Source: Pseudobacteriovorax sp.
GTDB lineage: Bacteria; Bdellovibrionota_B; Oligoflexia; Oligoflexales; Oligoflexaceae
Assembly: GCA_013215145.1 (NCBI GenBank)
Contig: JABSRP010000010.1
Span: 1 to 64,000, forward strand
Reading direction: 5' to 3'
DNA length: 64,000 nt
Below the pieces are notes generated by a model that did not search any database, was not told where the DNA came from, and saw only the letters and a list, made by a program, of their open reading frames with translations. Positions 26,485 to 35,263 of this stretch are shown piece by piece. Made by a program: the position numbers and the translations under genes. Numbering within the stretch: the stretch's first letter is position 1; each line of letters begins with the position of its first letter.

Positions 26485-27286
26485 CTCCGTCTCTTTTTTC
26501 TGCCAATTCTGCTCGAATCACCCTATCGAACCAATCCAATGCCTGTTTTTGCAACTCCACACCGTTCAAACCAGCTTCTGAAGTCACGATCTCTTTTGAA
26601 AAACTACAAACAGAATCGAAAAACTGTTGTTCTTTATTCTCTATTAATTTGCCACAAAAAAGGAAAAGGGAGCAGTAGATCTCGTCTGCTTTGTTAACTA
26701 GCCTTAAGCAATCGGCTTCAATCTCAATGACATCCAAGAGGGGAACCGGCATCGAAAAACTAAGTTCATTCATCTCATCATGCTTTGGAAGAAAATGAGA
26801 CGCTACCGGACCGAACATTCTTAGCAGAGGCTTCATGGTCCTTTGGGTACTTGTTGACTCCCAATGCCAGGGAATACGAGACAGGAATAAGCCAGCAAAT
26901 TTACGCTTATTAGATTGCACAAATCGAGCAAGGTAAACGGCACCAACTTCATGCCCCATCCCTATGATGGGCTTGTTTGGAAAATGAGTTTCGATGCGAG
27001 CAACAATTAGCTCAAGATCGTCTAAAACCTGCTCGGTGCTAGCAAGCTGCCCCTTTTCACCAGGGGTTTTGCCATGCCCTCTAAGATCAATAAAATAAGG
27101 GGCCAGATTTTGTTGACTTAACATCTCTCCATAACCTTCATACAGCGCCTGGTTTTCCCCAAACCCATGGATAACCAGAACCACGCCATCTGGGCTGGTA
27201 ATCGACTTGTAACGACAAAAAATATCGATTCCATCTGACGCCTCTAAGGATTCCTCAACAAAAGGAAAAACGTGAGAATTTAGCAT
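26441..27286 (-). CDS. Alpha/beta-hydrolase fold protein lacking the nucleophile Ser
   Basis: The N-terminal half matches the monoacylglycerol-lipase-like family: VLVIHGFGENQALYEG (oxyanion HG) and FIDLRGHGKTPGEKG. At the nucleophile elbow, where GHSMGG is expected, the sequence reads GMGHEVGAV, so the catalytic Ser is Glu (codon GAA near position 26,960). The later region does not show the usual GxxD acid or the catalytic His in clear form. The protein is therefore probably not a normal serine hydrolase. Length 281 aa; GAGGAA supports the start. Confidence 0.75.
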   Translation of the reverse strand: MLNSHVFPFVEESLEASDGIDIFCRYKSITSPDGVVLVIHGFGENQALYEGYGEMLSQQNLAPYFIDLRGHGKTPGEKGQLASTEQVLDDLELIVARIETHFPNKPIIGMGHEVGAVYLARFVQSNKRKFAGLFLSRIPWHWESTSTQRTMKPLLRMFGPVASHFLPKHDEMNELSFSMPVPLLDVIEIEADCLRLVNKADEIYCSLFLFCGKLIENKEQQFFDSVCSFSKEIVTSEAGLNGVELQKQALDWFDRVIRAELAEKRDGAIETSDDPSLDSWQ

Positions 27287-27379
27287 GGCTATTTCCTCTA
27301 ATCTGCTGATTTTGCTGCACCATTGTTTAAAATTTTCTTATTTATAGGATACCACGAGTTGGAAGAAAAAGATTTAAAA

Positions 27380-27457
27380 ATCCTACTCTAGTTTAGGCTG
27401 CATCTTCTGCGTAAAAAGAGTAGGATGTCACGCCCGAGCCACGCTCAAATGGAGCGT
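27380..27457 (+). promoter_or_regulatory. Structured leader with two hairpins before the S1-like gene
   Basis: ATCCTACTCT (27380-27389) pairs perfectly with AGAGTAGGAT (27417-27426). A second hairpin, ACGCTC (27441-27446) with GAGCGT (27452-27457), follows, 20 nt before the ribosome-binding site. E. coli rpsA is repressed by S1 binding to leader hairpins, so this may be an equivalent autoregulatory leader; that role is inferred. Confidence 0.5.
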
Positions 27458-27488
27458 AAAATGCAGGAATCACAAAAAAGGATGACTT

Positions 27489-29027
27489 ATGAAGTACTCC
27501 GATATCCAGTGGGAAGACGAGGAAACCACTGAGGAATCAACGGAAAAACAAAAAAGCGGCGATGAGCAGTCTTTTGCAGACCTACTTGCGAACTCAAACC
27601 AAGAGGGTCAAAGGCAAAGTCTAAGAGTAGGAGCCAAAGTCGAAGGTATTATTGAATCCATAAACGACCAATCTAATACGGTCTTAGTGGAATTGGACCC
27701 CCTGCACACGGCTGTGATCGATAAACAAGAGCTGATCAATGAAGAGGGTGAGCTAACGTTTCAGTCTGGAGACAAAATATCGGCCTATGTCGTATCCCGT
27801 CAAGGTGGAGAGATTTTACTTTCTACATCCATGAGCCAATCCAATCAGAGTCTCGATGACCTGAAAATGGCTGCTCAAAGTCAGTTACCTGTCAAAGGTA
27901 AGGTAACAGGTGAAAACAAGGGTGGTTTTGACGTTACCATCATGGGGAAAAACTGCTTTTGCCCGGTTTCTCAAATAGACACCCGATTCGTGCAGAACAA
28001 GTCTGAGTTTATAGGAAAAGAGTACGAGTTTCTTGTTGAAAAAGTCGCTGAAGGTGGGCGAAATATTGTTGTATCTAGAGCGAAGCTACTCCGTATGGCT
28101 GCAGAGGAAAAAATCAAAGCTTTAGAAGAGCGTTTAGACGAAGACGTTATTCTAGATGGCGTTGTAACGGAATTACGTGACTACGGTGCTTTTGTCGATC
28201 TAGGCGGTTTAGACGGCTTTTTACATGTCTCAGAGATGAGCTACTCGCGGATTCATAAGGCCAACGAATTTCTAGACAAGGGCGACAAGGTCCGCGTAAA
28301 AATCATTAATATCGAGACGAAAGACGGCAAAAAACGCATAGCCGTGTCGATGAAAGCAGCGACCGAAGACCCTTGGGTTAGTGCTGCAGAGGCATATCCA
28401 GAAGGCAGTAGTTTTTCAGGAAAAGTCACCAAACTCGAGTCCTTTGGAGCCTTCGTCGAAATAACACCAGGTATCGAGGGTTTGATACATGTTTCGGAGA
28501 TGTCGTGGGAAAAGCGAGTCCACCACCCCTCAGAAGTTCTCAAAGTCGGTGATTCTGTAAAAGTTCGAGTCGTCAAAATTGACTTACAACAAAAGCGGCT
28601 TTCCTTAAGTCTCAAGGATATAAATGAGGATCCCTGGGTCCAGTTTAGCTCTCAGTTTTCTGCGGGCCAGCTTACTACAGGAACAGTCACCAATTTAAAG
28701 GGCTTTGGAGCCATTGTGGAGCTCATTCCTGGAGTAACAGGAATGCTACCCATGCAGATATTGAAAAAGGCCTTTGGTGAGTCTTTCAGAAAAGAAGCCT
28801 CTCCTCCAAAGCAGCTTGAAGTGACGATTAAGGACATTCAAGATGACGATCGAAAAGTTCTACTTGGACTGCCAAACCTCGATGATGACGAAGATCAGGA
28901 TGCTTCTTTTAGAGAATACCTTGCCCGAAAGGACGCTGACAAAGCCTCTACTAAGGACAAAGCAGCAAGTCAAGGTACATTTGGCGCGCTACTAGCCGCT
29001 CAATTAGAAAAGAAGAACAAAAAGTAA
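27489..29027 (+). CDS. rpsA: S1 RNA-binding domain protein (ribosomal protein S1-like)
   Basis: The 512-aa product has an acidic N-terminal tail (about 55 residues) and about five S1/OB repeats, near residues 60-120, 130-195, 215-290, 305-375 and 390-460. The third and fourth are the best preserved (YGAFVDLGGLDGFLHVSEMS and FGAFVEITPGIEGLIHVS). A charged tail ends the protein. E. coli S1 has six repeats and 557 aa. S1 binds mRNA on the 30S subunit and helps initiation. Whether this is the main S1 or a paralogue cannot be told from this window. AAGGATG precedes the ATG. Confidence 0.85.
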   Translation: MKYSDIQWEDEETTEESTEKQKSGDEQSFADLLANSNQEGQRQSLRVGAKVEGIIESINDQSNTVLVELDPLHTAVIDKQELINEEGELTFQSGDKISAYVVSRQGGEILLSTSMSQSNQSLDDLKMAAQSQLPVKGKVTGENKGGFDVTIMGKNCFCPVSQIDTRFVQNKSEFIGKEYEFLVEKVAEGGRNIVVSRAKLLRMAAEEKIKALEERLDEDVILDGVVTELRDYGAFVDLGGLDGFLHVSEMSYSRIHKANEFLDKGDKVRVKIINIETKDGKKRIAVSMKAATEDPWVSAAEAYPEGSSFSGKVTKLESFGAFVEITPGIEGLIHVSEMSWEKRVHHPSEVLKVGDSVKVRVVKIDLQQKRLSLSLKDINEDPWVQFSSQFSAGQLTTGTVTNLKGFGAIVELIPGVTGMLPMQILKKAFGESFRKEASPPKQLEVTIKDIQDDDRKVLLGLPNLDDDEDQDASFREYLARKDADKASTKDKAASQGTFGALLAAQLEKKNKK

Positions 29028-29092
29028 CGGTTTCTCTATCTGTGAGTCGCTGAGGGTTATGTAGGCCCTCAGACAAGTTGAGGATCAAAAAA

Positions 29093-29130
29093 AGGAGCTA
29101 TTGGACCAAACCAATGAGCTCCTGTTTTTT
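29093..29130. terminator. Bidirectional intrinsic terminator
   Basis: AGGAGCTATTGG (29093-29104) pairs with CCAATGAGCTCCT (29111-29123) around a short loop, with T6 (29125-29130) on one side and an A tract on the other. It separates the S1-like gene from the convergent TPR gene. Confidence 0.85.
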
Positions 29131-29153
29131 GTTCGCTAGACCCGACCAAAACC

Positions 29154-30413
29154 TTAGTGAGTGATGGCGGATTCTTCTTTCAGGTGATTAATCCACTCCG
29201 AAGCCTGCTTTTGGTATTTTGGATACTTCTGAGCAGACCGAAATGCCTCTAAAGAGGATTGAGTCGATCCTGTTTTATACTGAGCGATACCCATTGCTAA
29301 ATAAGCTAACCCAGCCTTTTTAAGCCCACCCTTTTTAATACCCTTGCGAATATCGGTGATGGCTTCTTTCCATTGCTCTTTCTCAAGAAATATCTGTCCG
29401 CGTCTGACATAAATCTCGCCATTCGGGGCCAATGGGGCAGCTTTGCTCAGGGCATCAAGAGCTTTGTCCATCTCTTGAGAGGCAACCCAAGTGTCAGCAA
29501 GCAACTTATAGTTCTTGAAATTCTTTTCCACTTTATCCGTCTTCATCGCTTCTTCGAGGTACTGGCCTGCTTTGTAAGGGATATCGCGAAACATGGAAAG
29601 CTTGGCGAGATGAATCATATCTTTTTCATCTGTCAAAACACCATGCTTTTGAGCAACTTCCATAGTTGCCAAAGCCTTATCTTCGGCATTCATGGCAACG
29701 TATACACTAGAGAGTTGTTTCCAGTACTTCGTTTTTTCGGGAGCAATCTGTAATAGCTTTTCCAGCATAGCAGCAGCCTTGGGATACTCCTTCTTCTCAT
29801 AATACAAAGCAACTATAAATCTTAGCCAGGCCTCTTTGGGCTTTTTCTCAAGGCTGATCGCTTTCTCAACGTTTTCTATAGCCTTAGCAGTCTGCTTCAC
29901 TTGCATCCAAACCTGGCCGAGAAAGAAGTAGGCATCAGGCTTCACTTGCTCGCTGTTGAAAATGTAGTCCTGAATGTAGGGAATCGCATCCAAGTATTTT
30001 TCCTGAGCGGCTAACACCTGAGCTAGGGAATACATGGTACTAAGAGTCGGCCCTAAAGGGAGCGACTTCAAAGTAACTGTCTTTTTAAACGCTTCGGAAG
30101 CCTCTGCAAAGCGATCAGTCTGGGCGTATACATAACCTTTCGTCTGATAAACTTGAGCCAGACCATATTTTTTATTGGCCATACTCTTTTCCAGAGACGA
30201 AAGAAGCGTCAAAGCATCGTTATACTTCTCGTCTGCCATGAACTTCTGGGCTTTGCCTAGCCTATTGAAATCTCTCTCCGAGATATTTCCAGCACGACCA
30301 GGCTCGATCTTTTGTGGCTTGCGGTTCAGTACTTGATTGAGCGTCACACCGTAGGATATGTCTGCGTTACTAAGAAATAGCAGTGAACTAAGTAATGCTA
30401 TAATCAGTCTCAT
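29154..30413 (-). CDS. TPR-repeat protein of the TonB operon
   Basis: The 419-aa exported protein has a signal peptide (residues 1-22) followed by about ten TPR-like helix pairs across almost the whole length (for example KYNDALTLLSSLEK, AYFFLGQVWMQVKQTAKAI). TPR proteins at this position of DUF3450-TtpC-ExbB-ExbD-TonB operons are common in marine proteobacteria and probably act in the periplasm as a partner for the TonB complex. Start and tonB stop overlap as TAATG. Confidence 0.85.
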   Translation of the reverse strand: MRLIIALLSSLLFLSNADISYGVTLNQVLNRKPQKIEPGRAGNISERDFNRLGKAQKFMADEKYNDALTLLSSLEKSMANKKYGLAQVYQTKGYVYAQTDRFAEASEAFKKTVTLKSLPLGPTLSTMYSLAQVLAAQEKYLDAIPYIQDYIFNSEQVKPDAYFFLGQVWMQVKQTAKAIENVEKAISLEKKPKEAWLRFIVALYYEKKEYPKAAAMLEKLLQIAPEKTKYWKQLSSVYVAMNAEDKALATMEVAQKHGVLTDEKDMIHLAKLSMFRDIPYKAGQYLEEAMKTDKVEKNFKNYKLLADTWVASQEMDKALDALSKAAPLAPNGEIYVRRGQIFLEKEQWKEAITDIRKGIKKGGLKKAGLAYLAMGIAQYKTGSTQSSLEAFRSAQKYPKYQKQASEWINHLKEESAITH

Positions 30414-31036
30414 TAACCATCCTCCAATTTAAAGTCCAATTGTACCACTTCTTGAACTTCGATGGGCTGACCATCGACTACCTCAGGTCGGTACTTCCAC
30501 TTAAGGATAGCTTTTTTCGCTGCACGATCAAACACTCTAGGAGGTTTCGCTTTAATCACTTTAACGTCTTTGGTCGACCCTGTTTTAGTAATTGTAAATT
30601 GAACCTGAACGAACCCTTCGATCCCGCGCATCGCTGCTTTTCTCGGCATGACAGGGTTGATTCTTACAATTGGGATACGACTCGCATCAGACGTCCCACC
30701 GCCGCCACCGCGTCCTAGATAGGGTCCGATGCCACCTTTTAGACCATTAGCAATCGCAGGAGCTTGCATCTGCAAATCATCTTGCTGAGGCTGATCCGTA
30801 TCGGCGACCTGTAACTTAGGTTTAGCCGGTGGTGGCTTCTGTGGAGGTGGCTTCTTGGGAAGCTGACGGCTTCGTGTTTTCGTATCCTGGTCTCGCTTGA
30901 CGCGAATGAATTCAACCATCTGGCCGGTGTCGATATCAGAAGGCTTCTTCTTACCTTGTTCGATCAGCTGGGACATGAAGAGGAACAAGAGGAGAGTCAC
31001 CGCCCCACCTGCACCTAAAGCAAGTATATACCGCAT
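30413..31036 (-). CDS. tonB: Energy transducer TonB
   Basis: The order is N-terminal membrane anchor (residues 4-22), Pro/Lys-rich periplasmic spacer (KKPPPQKPPPAKPK, residues 60-75), a Gly-rich stretch and the C-terminal TonB domain (residues 120-205: MRGIEGFVQVQFTITKTGS, ILKWKYRPEVVDG). TonB passes energy from the ExbB/ExbD proton channel to outer-membrane receptors. Length is 207 aa. No TonB-dependent receptor gene is nearby, so the cargo is unknown. Confidence 0.92.
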   Translation of the reverse strand: MRYILALGAGGAVTLLLFLFMSQLIEQGKKKPSDIDTGQMVEFIRVKRDQDTKTRSRQLPKKPPPQKPPPAKPKLQVADTDQPQQDDLQMQAPAIANGLKGGIGPYLGRGGGGGTSDASRIPIVRINPVMPRKAAMRGIEGFVQVQFTITKTGSTKDVKVIKAKPPRVFDRAAKKAILKWKYRPEVVDGQPIEVQEVVQLDFKLEDG

Positions 31037-31037
31037 T

Positions 31038-31448
31038 TTATTCTTCCTGTTGTCTGGCTGCTATGGACACATTAGTAACCCCTGCAAGTCTAACCTGATC
31101 CATAACTTGAATCAAAGTTCCCGTCTTAGCCCCTTTATCGGACTGGATAACAACCGATCCTTCAGGGTTCTCTGCATGAAGTTTCTCAATATTAGCGCGT
31201 ACTGCCCGCAAATCAATGCGTCTTTTCTGAATCCAAATATCGCCAACCTCAGAGATTGCAATCAAGATATTAGCCCGCTCTTTTTTTACCGCAGTAGCAG
31301 CAGAAGGGCGGTTAACATCGATCCCTGACTCCTTAACAAAGGATGTTGTGACGATAAAGAAGATCAGCATGATAAAGGTGATGTCAAGCATGGGAGTTAA
31401 ATCGACTCCCGTTTCTTCTTCAGCACTTTTCTTAAAACGTGATCTCAT
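31038..31448 (-). CDS. exbD: Biopolymer transport protein ExbD
   Basis: This 136-aa protein has one N-terminal transmembrane helix (about residues 18-36) with the conserved proton-pathway Asp in DLTPMLDITFIMLIFFIV, and a periplasmic domain. With ExbB it forms the proton-motive-force-driven motor that powers TonB. It is followed 1 nt later by tonB and preceded 10 nt earlier by exbB. Confidence 0.94.
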   Translation of the reverse strand: MRSRFKKSAEEETGVDLTPMLDITFIMLIFFIVTTSFVKESGIDVNRPSAATAVKKERANILIAISEVGDIWIQKRRIDLRAVRANIEKLHAENPEGSVVIQSDKGAKTGTLIQVMDQVRLAGVTNVSIAARQQEE

Positions 31449-31458
31449 AGTAAACCTT

Positions 31459-31983
31459 TCAGCAATAAGGTAAGCTCTCCGCTAAACCTTCTTTTTCCTT
31501 TTTCGCTTTTCTCTCCAGTAAAGTACCGAAGTACAAGCCAGATAGTGAGGCAACCATTCCTGCCATTGTTGGTATCGTTGCCATCGAGATTCCAGAAGCC
31601 ATGAGCCTTGCGTTTCCAGTCCCGGTATAACCCATGACTTCGAAAACACTGATCATGCCAGTAACTGTTCCCATCAGACCCAGTAGAGGGCAGAGGGCGA
31701 CTAGCGTTTTAATCACCGTGATCGACTGATGAAGCTGTGACCCCGTCTGAGAGATCATCGCTTCACGAACCCTGTGAGCTGCCCAAGAGCTTTTATCGGA
31801 CCGACTTTCCCAGCGACTTTTGATATCAGCCGCTACCTTTGGATATAGCCTCCAGAAAAAATAGTATTTTTCTAGAATCATGGTCCACATAATCAGGGTT
31901 GCTAAACCAATGAACAAAAGCACCTGCCCACCGGTCTCCAAAAAGTCACGGATCACTTCCCATTTTTCAAGGAAAAAGATCAC
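31459..31983 (-). CDS. exbB: ExbB-family proton channel subunit
   Basis: This short MotA/TolQ/ExbB protein (174 aa) has three hydrophobic segments: IGLATLIMWTMILEKYYFF near the N-terminus, then the conserved TLVALCPLLGLMGTVTGMI and the last helix with ASGISMATIPTMAGMVAS. It lies directly after the longer ExbB-like TtpC gene, the arrangement of TonB2-type systems. Confidence 0.92.
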   Translation of the reverse strand: MIFFLEKWEVIRDFLETGGQVLLFIGLATLIMWTMILEKYYFFWRLYPKVAADIKSRWESRSDKSSWAAHRVREAMISQTGSQLHQSITVIKTLVALCPLLGLMGTVTGMISVFEVMGYTGTGNARLMASGISMATIPTMAGMVASLSGLYFGTLLERKAKKEKEGLAESLPYC

Positions 31984-31986
31984 GAC

Positions 31987-33339
31987 CTACCCCTCTTTCT
32001 CTGTGCGCGCAGCCATTAGACCAACACTTTGCTCCTCGATGATTGCGAGAAGTGCCTTACTACGGCTAGAAACAAGTGAGTGCAAGAGTACAAGAGGAAT
32101 CGCAGCGACAAGTCCAAGTACCGTGGTCACGAGGGCTTGAGAGATACCACCTGCCATAATTTTTGGATCGCCTGTTCCAAAAAGCATCATGGATTGGAAA
32201 GTTCCAATCATACCAACAACAGTACCCAATAGCCCTAGAAGAGGAGCAACGGATGCCAAAAGCTTGATTGTCGTGAGGTTCTTTTCGATTTTTGAAGAGC
32301 CTTTGAGTATGGCTTCATCCAGTTTGAGCTCTAAGGTCTCAACGTCGCGTTCTTTGTTCTCTTCGTAGGCCGCAAACACCAAACCTAGTGGGTTGTTGGT
32401 GTCTATGTTATCGGATTTCAGCTGTTCTTTAACTTTACGACCAGTTGTTCCGAGGTAGAAGAATCTTTCAAGAACAAGCAGTAGACCGATGATCAAAACA
32501 CCAGCAATGACGTAACCAACTTCACCACCCTGATGAAATCTTTCCACGAGGGAAGGCGCCTGAACCAAGGCTCCAAGGATGGTTCCTCGAGATGGATCGA
32601 CACCGAGAGGCTCGAGCTCACCAGGAGTTCCTGACTCAAAATCGCCAATCAAACCAAGGTACCGGCCTGCAGGTTGTCTAGCTAGCTCTACGATCTCACT
32701 AACTTCGTCATTGAAGCGCAGATAGTTGCCCTCAGACACTAAGTTAAAAACACCAACTCGTGTTACGTTTTGCTCGACTTTACTTCCATCAACTTTAGTG
32801 ACGTTACCTTTGAATGTGACGATTTTTCCTGACTCTGTCATCTCTGTCATCAACTCAATCCAAAGCTGCTGCAGATCCTGAGATCCTGGAAGCTCTTTCC
32901 GAGTCGATAGCTCATCGACGAATTTTTCACGTCCAGGATATTGAGCTGTTACGAGTGAGGTTGAGAAAATTCCTTTGGTATCGCCAGCTACTTGCCTAAC
33001 CACACCAAACAACTCACCAAGAGTACCCATAGTGAGTTTCAATTTTGTTTCCAATTCAGCGAGCTGCTTTTCGTTCTCGTCGAATGTAGCTTTTAGTTTT
33101 TCACCGCGGGCTGTTTCGCGAGCCAATTGAGCTTTGGCTTGCTTCAAAATATCCGCCTGCTTGTTCCGAGCTGCAGCAAATTTTGCTTCGCGCTCTTTAT
33201 TGATGGCATTGTCTTTTCGCTTGTCAGCTTTAACTTGCTCTAGCAGCTGATCTAAAGACTTTGGTTGTGCGGCCTGCTGTCCGTAGGCAACAGAACCCAA
33301 CATCGTTAACGCTAGGATCATCGAAGAAAACTTTTTCAT
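31987..33339 (-). CDS. TtpC-like ExbB protein with periplasmic N-terminal extension
   Basis: The 450-aa protein has a signal peptide (ending near AYGQQAAQ), a coiled-coil periplasmic region of about 240 residues rich in Lys/Ala/Glu and then an ExbB domain (helices near residues 275-295, 360-380 and 400-425; SVAPLLGLLGTVVGMIGTF is the channel motif). This matches TtpC, the accessory ExbB-like protein of TonB2 systems described in Vibrio. It overlaps the DUF3450 gene by 4 nt (ATGA). Confidence 0.88.
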   Translation of the reverse strand: MKKFSSMILALTMLGSVAYGQQAAQPKSLDQLLEQVKADKRKDNAINKEREAKFAAARNKQADILKQAKAQLARETARGEKLKATFDENEKQLAELETKLKLTMGTLGELFGVVRQVAGDTKGIFSTSLVTAQYPGREKFVDELSTRKELPGSQDLQQLWIELMTEMTESGKIVTFKGNVTKVDGSKVEQNVTRVGVFNLVSEGNYLRFNDEVSEIVELARQPAGRYLGLIGDFESGTPGELEPLGVDPSRGTILGALVQAPSLVERFHQGGEVGYVIAGVLIIGLLLVLERFFYLGTTGRKVKEQLKSDNIDTNNPLGLVFAAYEENKERDVETLELKLDEAILKGSSKIEKNLTTIKLLASVAPLLGLLGTVVGMIGTFQSMMLFGTGDPKIMAGGISQALVTTVLGLVAAIPLVLLHSLVSSRSKALLAIIEEQSVGLMAARTEKEG

Positions 33340-34121
33340 TGAACTGCCTCCGGAGCTGGAACTGGTAGGGTTAGAAGATCGGGAGCTGATTGTTTCTTAG
33401 CAATCTTAACACCATCTCGAATAGCGACGCGGTAAGCATCGGAAAGCTCTTGCCAAGATCGACTCTTCTGATCCCAAGCTTTAGCTATTTTTCCGTCAAG
33501 GGTTTGATGAATTAAGATGACTCGACCGATTCGTAAAAAGTCGACGGTTTTTTGTTCTCCATTGATTTCAACGGTGTCGGAGTAGGCTTCGATCGAACGA
33601 CCATACTCGTTCTCAACCTGATAGGCTTCCAAAACGCGGCGGAACTTTTCTGATGTTGAAACATCAGCCCTATCCATCATTTCTTTTAGTCCAGCAACTC
33701 TGTTTCGTCTTTCATTGAGAAGGAAAGGAACATCGAGTTCGACAAATTTATCTAATCCGTCGATCATTTTGATCATCAAAGGAACGACTTCCTTATTCGT
33801 AACTTCGATGCTTTGGATCTGCTCTTCGATACTTTTCGCTTCTTCTGACTGAGACGCGACAAGCTTCTGTAGCTGATCGTTGTAGGTTTTGAGACTATCT
33901 AGTTCACCGATTACAAGTCGATATTCATCAAGGAGTCTTGAGGCTTGATCTGCCATGTTATCGACTTTTTTCTGTGAGTTTTTGTTCTGAGCCACTGTTG
34001 TGGTCTGAACACCAACCGACGATTTTACTTGGCTCTGGGAAAATCCAGCGTGAGCCAACGTTAAACCGAAAACTGTCGGTAACCAATACTTAGTAATTCT
34101 TCCGGGGAGCTTATAAGCCAT
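33336..34121 (-). CDS. DUF3450 periplasmic coiled-coil protein
   Basis: This 261-aa protein has a signal peptide (cleavage near AHAGFSQ) and a predicted coiled coil over residues about 50-120. Family features include VPLMIKMIDGLDKFVELDVPF and FLRIGRVILIHQTLDG. DUF3450 proteins are encoded upstream of TtpC-type ExbB in TonB operons and probably regulate or extend the complex in the periplasm. AAGG lies about 8 nt before the ATG. First gene of the six-gene unit. Confidence 0.9.
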   Translation of the reverse strand: MAYKLPGRITKYWLPTVFGLTLAHAGFSQSQVKSSVGVQTTTVAQNKNSQKKVDNMADQASRLLDEYRLVIGELDSLKTYNDQLQKLVASQSEEAKSIEEQIQSIEVTNKEVVPLMIKMIDGLDKFVELDVPFLLNERRNRVAGLKEMMDRADVSTSEKFRRVLEAYQVENEYGRSIEAYSDTVEINGEQKTVDFLRIGRVILIHQTLDGKIAKAWDQKSRSWQELSDAYRVAIRDGVKIAKKQSAPDLLTLPVPAPEAVQ

Positions 34122-34514
34122 AGTTGCTACCTTATAAGTGACGAGTTAATCAGGGCAAAAGCAGCCCTTCAATTTTAACTAACTGACTAGCCAATTGCTG
34201 GGCGATAGTACTGTATAGAACATCCAGACGTGCTTGACCAGCGAGAACGCAAACAAAATTGTAATTTATCAAAAAAACACCTAAAAAAATCGTTAGCTGA
34301 TTTCGACTGAAAAATCAGTAAAATCCCTCTGGATCGCTTTCGCAATCACACATAATTGTTGCAAGCATTTTGGAGCAACCTTAAAAAGTCTTGATAATTC
34401 TCACAAATTAAAATTGTTGAATAGCAAACATGGGAAAAAAGCTGTATAGCTGGAGGGTAAGTTGCCCTAACCTCAGTGAATTTTTTTCATGATAAGGGCT
34501 TAGGCGTCAGTGAA
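34122..34514. other. Gene-free stretch upstream of the TonB operon
   Basis: These 393 nt hold no credible coding frame. A weak minus-strand promoter (TGGTCA, 17 nt, TATACA, about 34205-34233) lies upstream of the DUF3450 gene, and an AGGGC/GCCCT hairpin (about 34153-34169) lies in its leader. I did not see a clear 19-bp Fur operator. Confidence 0.35.
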
Positions 34515-35162
34515 TTAGGTGCTCTTAGCTGTCGTCACACGGGAACCATCAAATTTAACTTCCATCGGCTTCTTCCTTGTGATGGCTTCTAGGATGAAAA
34601 ATATGATCCCAAGATTAATCGCAACATCGGCGATATTAAAAACCGCGAAGTCCACGTACCAACCAAAGATTCGCCATTCGGTATCGAGGAAATCGATCAC
34701 GTAACCAATATTTACGCGATCCAGGAAGTTGCCTATCGCCCCAGAAAGCATCAAAACAAGTCCCAGCCTCGTCAAATTATAATTGAGCGGAAGTGTTTTT
34801 AAATAGAACGAGATAAATATCACCGCGATCACAGTTACGGCGTAAAAAAACGGAATACGGTAACGATCATCCCAATCGGCAAGCATACTGAAAGCTGCTC
34901 CCGTATTCCTTTGATAGTTAAATCTCAAGCTGAAAAAACCATCGATTTTTCTTTCGTCACCAATATGAAAAACATCGTAGGACGACGATCGAAACTTTTT
35001 GATATTGTCAGGACTCTCCCACTTCAAGAGTGTGTTTTGCGCATGCTGTTTGCTCACTTGATCCAAGCCAACGCTGCCAAAAAACACGAGGCATAGCAAA
35101 ACACTCATTATTTTCCCGAGGGGATTGGACAAAAAAGGAAAGGTGATCGACTTCAAGTTCAT
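34515..35162 (-). CDS. lspA: Lipoprotein signal peptidase (signal peptidase II)
   Basis: This 215-aa aspartyl protease has four transmembrane helices and both catalytic Asp motifs: GAIGNFLDRV and FNIADVAINLG. RNTGAAFSML is the conserved Asn-containing loop. It removes signal peptides from prolipoproteins; several lipoproteins are encoded in this window. It is longer than the usual 160-170 aa because of a roughly 40-residue insertion after the first helix (residues about 45-85). The ATG at 35162 has AGGA at good spacing, so I chose it over a start eight codons upstream. The Arg-rich tail end is normal. Confidence 0.93.
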   Translation of the reverse strand: MNLKSITFPFLSNPLGKIMSVLLCLVFFGSVGLDQVSKQHAQNTLLKWESPDNIKKFRSSSYDVFHIGDERKIDGFFSLRFNYQRNTGAAFSMLADWDDRYRIPFFYAVTVIAVIFISFYLKTLPLNYNLTRLGLVLMLSGAIGNFLDRVNIGYVIDFLDTEWRIFGWYVDFAVFNIADVAINLGIIFFILEAITRKKPMEVKFDGSRVTTAKST

Positions 35163-35263
35163 AGTTTGATTCCTACAATTCAACACGAAACCTAGCTCTT
35201 AAACGTATCACGCTAGCTACCTGAAATCTATCCGTACCAGTAGCTATTTTCTGCGAAGACGTT

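Noticed and set aside
34122-34514. Fur operator before the TonB operon
   Set aside because: Only A/T-rich sequence without the paired GATAAT arms was found.
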